13,242 nt of DNA from Candidatus Omnitrophica bacterium UBA1562 (GTDB taxonomy: Bacteria; Omnitrophota; Gorgyraeia; Gygaellales; Profunditerraquicolaceae). The position numbers and the translations under genes are program-made. The DNA is taken from positions 7,896 to 21,137 of the forward strand of contig DCOU01000112.1 of NCBI GenBank assembly GCA_002322525.1, written 5' to 3'. The notes under the pieces were generated by a model that ran no database searches, had not been told where the DNA came from, and saw nothing but the letters and a program-made list of their open reading frames with translations. Positions 1 to 6,057 of the stretch are shown here, one piece after another (position 1 is the stretch's first letter; each line of letters opens with the position of its first letter).

Positions 1-1565
1 ATATGGCCTGCTACTTTTTTTGCTGCACGAAGATAATAATTCAAGTCATCCAAATCTCTCAGAGAAAAAATCTTTCTTAATATAAATTCGGGTTGAAAGG
101 AAGCCTTATACATACCTTGAACTAATCCCATGAGCTTATTATTTTCAATTCGTGTTTTCATTACCGGGGATTTCATATCATAGCCATCCCAGTCAAAAGT
201 CTTAAGCAGGTTTTTTTGTTTGCATTCCTCAAAAAGAGGAGTTCCCGGATAAGGAATAGCCACTGTTGCCTGCATAGTATAGGCATAGCCTTTCTTTAGC
301 AACCACCTGCCTAACTTAAGAGTCTTTAAAGCATCTTCGTAAGTTTCCCAGGGATAGCCGAACATAATGGTAATATGGGGATATAAACCTGCCTTTGTCG
401 CAGATTTGCAATCCTGGATAATCCTTTCTACCTTTAGATTCTTATTTATTTTATCAAGGGTCTTCTGATTTGCGGATTCTAAGCCAAAAAGGAGCAAACG
501 AAAATTTGCCCTTTTCATTAAAGAGAAATCCTCATAAGATAGGGCGCCAAAACGCATATTACAATCTAAGTATATCTTTCTATTGTAACCTCTATTAATC
601 GTACCCCGGCAGAATTTTCTTAGCCAATCGCCAGCAGGAAAAGTTCCGGTGTCATCCATAATCTCTTTTATATTATACTTCTCTATAAGCGTGCCTATTT
701 CATCTAAAACATTATCTACTTTTCTTACACGAAACTCGGGATACAATAAAGGCCAGGCACAGAACGTACAACCTCCGCCTTCTCTATGCCAGCAATCGCG
801 GCCGCTCATGATATAGGTTCCGGGTGTTCTCTTATAATTCCCGTTTTTATAGGCATAGAGCCGCCATTGGGTAAGGTCGCGGTCAATGAATGGCAATGAA
901 TCCAAATTATGGTTGAGCTGGAACCGACCTGTATTTTTTATCTGACCGTTGTCACGATAGTGGATACCCGATTCAAGTTCAATATTATCAGGGACAGCCC
1001 CCTTGGTCTTAACTTCAGGGTCAGTCCCCTTCGGGGACAGACCCTTCATATTCTGCGGGGACAGTCCCTTCTTTTCGAGAAAATTACAAAGATTAAGCAA
1101 GAGGAAATCATAGTCACCGCCACTCAAAACAAAATCTACTTGGGAATTCTGGAATGATTCCTCGGGTAAAGCGGTAACGTGGTCGCCGAATAAAACAATT
1201 TTAGGGACAATTTTAGGGACAGTCCCCTTTAAGTTACTCTGATTTAGCCTTGACGGGAACTGTCCCTTAATATCGCTGATTATCTTCCAATGTTGCTTAA
1301 TAACCGGGGTTTTGGTTTCAAAGGCGATTAAATCCGGTTTTTCTTTTTGGATAAATTCTAAGAATTTATCATAACTCCAACCCTCAGCAATGCAGTCATT
1401 CCAGATGACCTCATGGCCAGATTGTCTTAAAAGAGTAGCTGCCTGGGCAGGGACAATAGGATAAATTACAGTTTTTTCAGAAAATACTTGATATTGCCTG
1501 TTCTGTGAAAGTAGTGGTATACCTTTAACACCTGAAAAAGGCGGATAGGAAATAATGATTTTCAT
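1..1565 (-). CDS. B12-binding-type radical SAM protein, 3' end missing
   Basis: Starting at the ATG at 1563-1565, the frame stays open for 521 codons to the window edge, so the C-terminus lies outside. Residues 1-190 (start MKIIISYPPFSG) look like the Rossmann-type cobalamin-binding domain found before many radical SAM cores, with KPDLIAFETKTP and VDFVLSGGDYD stretches. I do not see the classical DxHxxG cobalamin ligand. The radical SAM cysteines are C258, C266 and C269 (GRDCWHREGGGCTFCAW), a Cx7CxxC pattern rather than the usual Cx3CxxC; these would hold the [4Fe-4S] cluster that cleaves SAM. The barrel follows, with MDDTGTF, LLFGLES and TIMFGYPWE. The linker between the domains (residues ~100-192) carries several peptides encoded by palindromic repeats (KGQFP, KGTVP, KGLSP, KGTDP, KGAVP). 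No clear Shine-Dalgarno is seen; the 36-base gap to the upstream glycosyltransferase is repeat sequence. The substrate is unknown. The glycan-gene neighbours suggest modification of an envelope component, but that is inference. Confidence 0.85.
   Translation of the reverse strand, partial: MKIIISYPPFSGVKGIPLLSQNRQYQVFSEKTVIYPIVPAQAATLLRQSGHEVIWNDCIAEGWSYDKFLEFIQKEKPDLIAFETKTPVIKQHWKIISDIKGQFPSRLNQSNLKGTVPKIVPKIVLFGDHVTALPEESFQNSQVDFVLSGGDYDFLLLNLCNFLEKKGLSPQNMKGLSPKGTDPEVKTKGAVPDNIELESGIHYRDNGQIKNTGRFQLNHNLDSLPFIDRDLTQWRLYAYKNGNYKRTPGTYIMSGRDCWHREGGGCTFCAWPLLYPEFRVRKVDNVLDEIGTLIEKYNIKEIMDDTGTFPAGDWLRKFCRGTINRGYNRKIYLDCNMRFGALSYEDFSLMKRANFRLLLFGLESANQKTLDKINKNLKVERIIQDCKSATKAGLYPHITIMFGYPWETYEDALKTLKLGRWLLKKGYAYTMQATVAIPYPGTPLFEECKQKNLLKTFDWDGYDMKSPVMKTRIENNKLMGLVQGMYKASFQPEFILRKIFSLRDLDDLNYYLRAAKKVAGH
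990..1071. repeat. Cluster of GGGGACAGTCCC-type palindromes in the radical SAM gene
   Basis: Three elements lie within 82 bases. The first is a degenerate copy at 990-1004 (AGGGACAGCCCCC). The second is a 29-base hairpin at 1017-1045, made of AGGGTCAGTCCCC, TT, then CGGGGACAGACCCT. The third is a single copy at 1056-1070 (CGGGGACAGTCCC). All are read through in frame by the minus-strand gene, giving KGAVP, KGLSPKGTDP and KKGLSP, in the linker before the radical SAM cysteines. The 29-base hairpin is identical to the one at 1598-1626. Confidence 0.9.
1203..1268. repeat. Further palindromic repeat copies in the radical SAM gene
   Basis: There is a half copy at 1203-1209 (AGGGACA), a full copy at 1215-1228 (AGGGACAGTCCCCT) and a copy in the opposite sense at 1254-1267 (CGGGAACTGTCCCT). 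In the minus-strand frame they encode KGTVPKIVPKI and KGQFP. These sit between a likely helix ending near residue 99 and the strand IVLFGDH of the putative cobalamin-binding domain, where a surface loop would be expected. Confidence 0.8.
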
Positions 1566-1574
1566 ATTGTCTTA

Positions 1575-1647
1575 AGGACAGTCCCCTTAAAATTTTAAGG
1601 GTCAGTCCCCTTCGGGGACAGACCCTTTCTCCAAAGGGACAGTCCCT
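1575..1647. repeat. Repeat cluster spanning the GT2 / radical SAM junction
   Basis: A copy at 1575-1587 (AGGACAGTCCCCT), the 29-base hairpin at 1598-1626 and a copy at 1635-1647 (AGGGACAGTCCCT) fill the junction. Between the first two is a perfect 18-base palindrome at 1584-1601 (CCCTTAAAATTTTAAGGG). The hairpin supplies the last codons and the TGA stop of the upstream glycosyltransferase. The remaining bases form the spacer before the radical SAM start, which has no obvious Shine-Dalgarno sequence. On the transcript this region could fold into strong stem-loops, but there is no U-tract of a typical intrinsic terminator. Confidence 0.85.
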
Positions 1648-2723
1648 ACTCTTCCTTTTTCTTCTGAAAGCGTTTTAGCTAATAGACCTTTAAGAAAATA
1701 ATATCCGTAAGTAAGATGTGTAAGTATCATACCTATAAAAACAAAGAGAATCAACGATGTCTTAACAATTAGGGACAGTCCCCTTTCGGGGACAGTCCCT
1801 ATGATACTTAAGATAAGCACAAGCAATAGATATAAAGATAAACCCCAGAAATACCATATTCTAAAAGTATTTAAGAATAAGGATAAAATCGCTCCTATAA
1901 TTAAAGCAAATAAAAACAATGTGGGAATAAAATAAGGCAATCTTAAGGATGTCTGGGGATAACGCTTAACAAAATAGCCCCGATGAAGGGCATAATTTGC
2001 CACCTGCTTAAGATGTGGCAAGAATAATGGTCGCCGGTGATGATAAACTATAACCGTGGGGTCATAGACTATCTTTTTATTTAATGTTTTGGTTATGTCT
2101 AAACATAACTTGCTATCTTCTCCCGGCCAAAAATTTGTGTTAAATCCACCTAATTCTTGCATTATGGATTTGCGAATTAAGAAATTACAACTAGGATAGT
2201 CATCAACTTCTATTTTTTTCTTAGGTAAACCCCGCACCATACCCTTACTGGTATGGCATTCTGGTATGGTGCGGGGTAAATATCTATAGACAAATTTAGC
2301 GCTGACTAAGGGTGAGGAGTAAATCAACCCACTTGCCTTCTGTCTTACGCTATCATCTCGTGGGGTGATTGCTGGACCTCCTACGGCTGCTACTTGCGGA
2401 TCAATAAAATTTTTGATGGCGTTCTTTAACCAATCCTTTGCCGGGTAGGCATCGTCATCGATAAAAGCCAGGATTTCACCTTTAGCATAATCTATAGCTA
2501 TATCCCTCTTTTGAGCCGGGCTTACAGGACCAGTAGGATAAAATTTTATAGGAACAGTCCCCTTAGTGCTCAATATTTTAGCTAGGGCGGGAACTGTCCC
2601 TATATCAGAATCGGGTAGGATAATAATCTCAAGATCGGGAAAGTCCAGTTCCTGACATTTACCTACGCATTCTTCCAGATTCTTTTGCCAGGTTTTTACG
2701 GCGATAATAATCGATACGGTCAT
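1602..2723 (-). CDS. Family 2 glycosyltransferase with C-terminal membrane segments
   Basis: This 373-residue protein starts with the typical GT-A strand VSIIIAVKTW at residue 3, which supports the ATG at 2723 even though it overlaps the upstream gene by 65 bases and has no clear Shine-Dalgarno. GT2 landmarks are the metal-binding IDDD at 88-91, the acceptor-side WPGEDSKL at 199-206 and YHHRRP at 227-232. Three hydrophobic segments follow (about 264-286, 291-308, 319-340), so the enzyme is probably anchored in the inner membrane and transfers a nucleotide-activated sugar to a lipid or glycan acceptor. It is full of repeat-encoded peptides: GTVP at 42-45, KGTVP at 54-58, a 17-residue insertion at 150-166, ten residues at 309-318, and the C-terminal tail from about 357, whose TGA stop lies inside a hairpin. 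The catalytic motifs are intact, so it may still be functional. Donor and acceptor cannot be read from the sequence. Confidence 0.85.
   Translation of the reverse strand: MTVSIIIAVKTWQKNLEECVGKCQELDFPDLEIIILPDSDIGTVPALAKILSTKGTVPIKFYPTGPVSPAQKRDIAIDYAKGEILAFIDDDAYPAKDWLKNAIKNFIDPQVAAVGGPAITPRDDSVRQKASGLIYSSPLVSAKFVYRYLPRTIPECHTSKGMVRGLPKKKIEVDDYPSCNFLIRKSIMQELGGFNTNFWPGEDSKLCLDITKTLNKKIVYDPTVIVYHHRRPLFLPHLKQVANYALHRGYFVKRYPQTSLRLPYFIPTLFLFALIIGAILSLFLNTFRIWYFWGLSLYLLLVLILSIIGTVPERGLSLIVKTSLILFVFIGMILTHLTYGYYFLKGLLAKTLSEEKGRVGTVPLEKGSVPEGD
1771..1800. repeat. 30-base hairpin inserted in the GT2 membrane domain
   Basis: This is a two-armed copy: AGGGACAGTCCCC, TTTC, GGGGACAGTCCCT. It adds exactly ten codons (GTVPERGLSL, residues 309-318) between two hydrophobic segments of the glycosyltransferase. 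Removing the 30 bases leaves LSIIIVKTSL in frame. Confidence 0.9.
2224..2280. repeat. 51-bp palindromic in-frame insertion with GGTAAA direct repeats
   Basis: Perfect 15-base inverted repeats lie at 2229-2243 (ACCCCGCACCATACC) and 2263-2277, with another GGTATGG at 2250-2256 in the loop. GGTAAA occurs at both edges, 2224-2229 and 2275-2280, exactly 51 bases apart, like a 6-base target duplication. In the glycosyltransferase frame the insertion encodes 17 residues, 150-166, including PRTIPECHTSKGMVRGL. The sequence is unrelated to the GGGGACTGTCCC family. Confidence 0.85.
2550..2601. repeat. Two palindromic repeat copies near the GT2 N-terminus
   Basis: Copies at 2550-2564 (AGGAACAGTCCCCTT) and 2589-2601 (GGGAACTGTCCCT) encode KGTVP and GTVP between the second strand of the GT-A fold (EIIILPDSD) and the PTGPVSPAQKRD segment. 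Both read the palindrome in the GTVP frame. Confidence 0.8.
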
Positions 2724-3450
2724 AGTATCTTAATATATACATTCTATAAAATATTGCCAGGGTATCCAAACCCGTGGCTAAAATTGACTTAGGCCCAATC
2801 CGGCCATAAGACCTTTGGGGGTTCAGAATTATGGGCGCCTCAGCAATCTTATATCCTAAATGATGCGCGTTTACCAAAAGCTCTAAATCAAAGGCAAATT
2901 GTTTTACCAAAACCCGGGGTAATACATTCCTTAAAACCTCGGTTTTAAATAACTTCAGGCCTGTCTGGGTGTCATGGCAAGGCAGATTAAAGAGAATTCT
3001 GATCAATAAATAATATACAAAACTGATTATCTTGCGTTGTAGAGGATAATTCACTATGGAATTAGGATGCAGTTTAGAGCCAATAACTATATCTGCCTTA
3101 TCTAAACGCATAATATCAAAAAGGGCCTGAAACTGAATGGGGTGTAAATCCATATCTGCGTCTAAAAAGAGCGTATAATCTCCAGTGATATAATGCAGGG
3201 CCTTTTTAATCGCCCGGCCTTTACCCATATTCGCAGGGTTTCTTCTAACAATAAGCTGTGGATATTTCTCCAATAGGGCAATGGCCTTTTCATACGTATC
3301 ATCGGTTGAGCCATCGTCCATCACAATGAGTTCCCAGGGATAACCAAAGCTATTAAAAGCCTGCGCTGTTTCTTCTATACTGAATACAATGCGACCCGCC
3401 TCATTGTAAGCAGGCATAACTATGGAGATTTTTTCTTTCAGATTCTTCAT
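2659..3450 (-). CDS. GT2 glycosyltransferase, dolichyl-phosphate-mannose-synthase-like
   Basis: This 263-residue GT-A fold enzyme resembles the polyprenyl-phosphate sugar synthases (DPM1/DPG type). Visible motifs are VMPAYNEAGR (11-20), MDDGSTDDT (44-52) for nucleotide binding, NMGKGRAIKKAL (74-85), the metal-binding LDADMDL (96-102), DTQTGLKLF (160-168) and FAFDLELL (185-192). No strong C-terminal membrane helix is visible, so it would act at the cytoplasmic face of the membrane, loading a sugar from its nucleotide donor onto a lipid phosphate carrier. That role is inferred from the family. The start at 3450 puts the first strand (KISIVMPAYNE) at residue 7. The gene is separated from the flippase by a 50-base repeat-filled gap and overlaps the next glycosyltransferase by 65 bases, which points to translational coupling. 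The last ~20 residues are rich in charged residues (YYRRKNLAKESGRMRR). Confidence 0.88.
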   Translation of the reverse strand: MKNLKEKISIVMPAYNEAGRIVFSIEETAQAFNSFGYPWELIVMDDGSTDDTYEKAIALLEKYPQLIVRRNPANMGKGRAIKKALHYITGDYTLFLDADMDLHPIQFQALFDIMRLDKADIVIGSKLHPNSIVNYPLQRKIISFVYYLLIRILFNLPCHDTQTGLKLFKTEVLRNVLPRVLVKQFAFDLELLVNAHHLGYKIAEAPIILNPQRSYGRIGPKSILATGLDTLAIFYRMYILRYYDRIDYYRRKNLAKESGRMRR

Positions 3451-3455
3451 TCCTA

Positions 3456-3515
3456 AAAAGGGTCAGGCCCCTTTTTTAATAAAAGGGGTCATAAAAGGGG
3501 TCAGGCGCTTTTTTT
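3456..3515. repeat. GGGGTCAGGCCCC-type repeat between flippase and GT2
   Basis: One copy, AAAAGGGGTCAGGCCCCTTT, starts at 3456. A partial copy (AAAAGGGGTC) lies at 3481-3490, and a third, AAAAGGGGTCAGGCGCTTTT, starts at 3493. This family differs from the GGGGACAGTCCC one but has the same size and shape. It occupies the whole 50-base gap and extends into the flippase 3' end: the flippase TGA (3501-3503) is within the third copy. Each copy ends in a T-run on the plus strand and an A-run on the minus strand. Confidence 0.85.
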
Positions 3516-4748
3516 ATACACTAAAAACAAATGGATAAAAAATAGTAAAATTGAATTTATGCAGAGTATCAACTGCACCTGAACGAGAGTTTTGCGAAAT
3601 AGGATAATTGTTAAAAACTGTAATAATGTAAATAAAGTTAGATATTTCATAAAACGCAGGTCTTTTATAGAAAGAAAGTAAGCTATCATAATGTACAAGA
3701 GCGCAAAAAAGGTCATGGATACGCCAAAGAATCTGCCTAAAATAATGGATTCAGCAAATACTTTTCCTGTAAGAACCTTTAAGATAAAAATAGGAAAAAG
3801 ATTATAAATCACATTAGCAAAGATACACAAACCGCAAGCGTATAAAAGCGACTTCTTTAAGGTGGCAATGGTATCCATATTTTTAGCATTTAATCCCGCA
3901 ATTTTAGGAAACATCACTATAGCTATTGCTCCAGGCAAAAATAAAAAAATCTTTCCTACCATCTGGGCCAAAGAATAAAACCCTGCCTCGTTAGAACTAA
4001 AAAAATACTTCACTAAAACCATATCGAAACTCACCAGGGCAATAAAACAGAAATTGCTTATCGCTACGGGAAATAAATAAACCAATATCTCTTTATAGTT
4101 GATATTTTCTCTTGCGGCTCTCGTGGAAATAAAAAACGCCTTAAGAGGTAGAAAATAAATGGCGAGACCGATTAAGCTAGAGGCTAACAGGGCGCCTAAA
4201 GCTCCTGCGATATTATATCCTAAAAGAATAAATATGAAGGTAAGAAATAATTTTAATATACCGGTTATGACTGAGACGGAAGTTAACCAACCGAAAAGTT
4301 CTAATCCCTGCACTCCTCCCGAAAAAACCGGGGCAAGACAAGTCGAAGCAAGCAGTAGAGCTAAGATACCACCCGAAAGAACTGACGGAATCTTCAATAT
4401 GTTTATGATATAAATCGAGGCGAACCAAAAAATTGAAAAAGTAGAAATCGCTAAAATTGAACTTTTCTTAAAGAGGTCGGATAGAAAAAACCTGATTTTA
4501 GCAACCTGATTACGGGCATTAAATTCTGACGTGTATTTGGTCACCGCTATCTGAAGTGTCCCTAACGGTGCAGCAATCAGCATATATATAGAGAGTAGAG
4601 AGTTAAATGCTGCAAAATCCGAAACAGACAGTTTATGCGCAATTAATAATTGATACATAAGATTTAGAAAGTTCGCTAAGGAAGTCCCGGCGAAAACCAA
4701 AATTATATTTTTACTAAAATGGTCTAAATTTTTGAATTTATTTAGCAT
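3501..4748 (-). CDS. Polysaccharide/lipid-linked oligosaccharide flippase (Wzx/MATE-like)
   Basis: This 415-residue integral membrane protein has about twelve hydrophobic segments along its whole length and short charged loops. That is the size and profile of the MOP-superfamily flippases (Wzx, PST) that move undecaprenyl-linked oligosaccharides across the inner membrane. Characteristic stretches include DFAAFNSLLSIYMLIAAPLG (44-63), FDMVLVKYFFSSNEAGFYSL (241-260) and the following MVGKIFLFLPGAIAIVMFPK. The start is 3 bases after the tyrS stop, with no strong Shine-Dalgarno, so translation is probably coupled to tyrS. Downstream lie two glycosyltransferases, which fits export of their lipid-linked product. 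The final residues (YKKSA) and the stop are encoded by a GGGGTCAGG-type repeat, so the native C-terminus may have been trimmed or extended slightly. The substrate is not predictable from the sequence. Confidence 0.85.
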   Translation of the reverse strand: MLNKFKNLDHFSKNIILVFAGTSLANFLNLMYQLLIAHKLSVSDFAAFNSLLSIYMLIAAPLGTLQIAVTKYTSEFNARNQVAKIRFFLSDLFKKSSILAISTFSIFWFASIYIINILKIPSVLSGGILALLLASTCLAPVFSGGVQGLELFGWLTSVSVITGILKLFLTFIFILLGYNIAGALGALLASSLIGLAIYFLPLKAFFISTRAARENINYKEILVYLFPVAISNFCFIALVSFDMVLVKYFFSSNEAGFYSLAQMVGKIFLFLPGAIAIVMFPKIAGLNAKNMDTIATLKKSLLYACGLCIFANVIYNLFPIFILKVLTGKVFAESIILGRFFGVSMTFFALLYIMIAYFLSIKDLRFMKYLTLFTLLQFLTIILFRKTLVQVQLILCINSILLFFIHLFLVYKKSA

Positions 4749-4751
4749 CAG

Positions 4752-5966
4752 CTAAACGATAATCTTCAGGAATCTTCGGGAACCCACCTTAAGAACGCCG
4801 CCTTTTATAGGCACGAAATTCTCTTGCCTAACCTTAGAGTTATCCAAAGACACCGCTCCCTGTTTTATTAATCTGCGCGCCTCGTTTCCGCTTTTCACCA
4901 ACCTACTATTCAATAATATAGTTGCAATTGACTGTTTTCCGTCTGTTTTATATTCGGGTATATCCTGCGGTAATCCTCTCTTACTAAAAACTCCCTCAAA
5001 CTCTCCTCTTGCTTTTTCAGCTGAATCTCTGCCGTGGTATTGGCGCGTAATATTTTCTGCCAGGCTTAATTTTGCTTCTTTAGGATGCTTTTTTCTAACA
5101 GCCTCTAAATCCTCATCAGTAAGCAGCGTATAATATTTCAACATCATTTCATCGGATATAGACATAATTTTCCCGAACATCTCGTTTGGGTTTTCGTTAA
5201 TAGCGATAAAATTTGCGTAAGACTTACTCATTTTCTGTATACCGTCGGTTCCTTCCAAAAGGGGCATAGTGATGATTACTTGTTGAGGCTTACCATAGGC
5301 CTGCTGGATGTCGCGGCCCATTAAAAGGTTAAATTTTTGATCTGTCCCGCCTACTTCAATATCTGATTCTAATTTTACAGAATCATAACCTTGCATTAAC
5401 GGATAAAAAAGCTCTAGAAAACTTAACGGTTTATTTTCTTTTAATCTTTTCTGAAAATCATCACGTTCAATAAGACGCGCAACCGTACACCTCTGTGCTA
5501 GTTCCACAAACTGCTCAAAAGTAAATGGCGGAAATTCCCTTTCTTGAAAACCACGCCGCGAAAACCATTCGCTGTTATGGCGGCGTTCAAAGACATCCGG
5601 GTCATCTACTCTTAAAATTTTGCTGACTTGTTTTATATAAGTTATTGCGTTTTTCTCCACCTCATCCCAAGTAAGGATTTTTCTCGTTTGCGATTGACCC
5701 GAAGGATCCCCCACTAGGGCCGTAGCATCTCCAATTAGAAATATTACTTTGTGCCCGAGATCCTGAAGTTGGCGTAATTTCCGCAGTAAAACTGTATGGC
5801 CCAGATGTATATCCGGGACCGTCGGATCGAATCCAGCTTTTACCTTAAGCGGTCTTTTATTTTTTATGCTATCCTCTAATTTTACTTTCAGTTCAGCTTC
5901 CGAAATTATCTCAACTGCACCGCGCTTAATAATTTCCAACTGTTTATTGATGTCTGGTTTCTGCAT
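4752..5966 (-). CDS. tyrS: Tyrosine--tRNA ligase
   Basis: This is a class I aminoacyl-tRNA synthetase that charges tRNA-Tyr with tyrosine in the cytoplasm. At 404 residues it matches the TyrZ-like branch of bacterial TyrRS. The HIGH motif is HLGH at 54-57 within GFDPTVPDIHLGHT. GGTDQKFN (207-214) lines the active site and KMSKS is intact at 245-249. A C-terminal S4 RNA-binding domain runs from about residue 347 (ILLNSRLVKSGNEARRLIKQ) to the end. The stretch SRRGFQEREFPPFTFEQF (136-153) looks somewhat longer than in the homologues I remember. The ATG at 5966 is preceded by GAGGTGA about 5 bases upstream, a good Shine-Dalgarno. The 91-base gap to rpsA is too short for a T-box leader and shows no T-box motif. 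It lies 3 bases before the flippase gene. Confidence 0.97.
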   Translation of the reverse strand: MQKPDINKQLEIIKRGAVEIISEAELKVKLEDSIKNKRPLKVKAGFDPTVPDIHLGHTVLLRKLRQLQDLGHKVIFLIGDATALVGDPSGQSQTRKILTWDEVEKNAITYIKQVSKILRVDDPDVFERRHNSEWFSRRGFQEREFPPFTFEQFVELAQRCTVARLIERDDFQKRLKENKPLSFLELFYPLMQGYDSVKLESDIEVGGTDQKFNLLMGRDIQQAYGKPQQVIITMPLLEGTDGIQKMSKSYANFIAINENPNEMFGKIMSISDEMMLKYYTLLTDEDLEAVRKKHPKEAKLSLAENITRQYHGRDSAEKARGEFEGVFSKRGLPQDIPEYKTDGKQSIATILLNSRLVKSGNEARRLIKQGAVSLDNSKVRQENFVPIKGGVLKVGSRRFLKIIV

Positions 5967-5983
5967 TTTATCACCTCACCTAA

Positions 5984-6044
5984 GAGGGGACACCTTTCCG
6001 ATTAGATTCAAAGACGTCCCTCGATTGGATCGGGACCTGTCCCT
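5984..6044. repeat. Degenerate long hairpin between rpsA and tyrS
   Basis: The outer arms are AGGGGACA (5984-5991) and TGTCCCT (6038-6044). An inner pairing is CCGAT (5998-6002) with ATCGG (6029-6033). Further GTCCC/GGGAC pieces lie inside. It resembles a decayed member of the GGGGACAGTCCC family, and fills most of the 91-base rpsA-tyrS gap. No U-tract follows the stem on the minus strand, so it is not a classical intrinsic terminator. Confidence 0.55.
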
Positions 6045-6057
6045 ATATTTTCTTTTT

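Noticed and set aside
909..1157. Plus-strand open frame of 82 codons
   Set aside because: It lies opposite the radical SAM gene, has no recognisable domain and is partly made of the palindromic repeat.
1..1565. Radical SAM gene as a pseudogene broken by repeats
   Set aside because: The frame is open over all 521 codons, and the cluster cysteines and barrel motifs are intact; it is only truncated by the window edge.
1602..1604. Recoding of the in-hairpin TGA as selenocysteine
   Set aside because: The codon follows repeat-encoded residues, and the frame meets TAA a few codons later. The hairpin is shared with other loci, so it is not a dedicated recoding signal.
990..1800. CRISPR array
   Set aside because: The repeats are short palindromes with irregular spacing, in both orientations and inside coding frames; there are no uniform spacers and no cas genes.
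5967..6057. T-box riboswitch upstream of tyrS
   Set aside because: Only 91 bases separate rpsA and tyrS, and no T-box consensus or terminator/antiterminator pair is visible.
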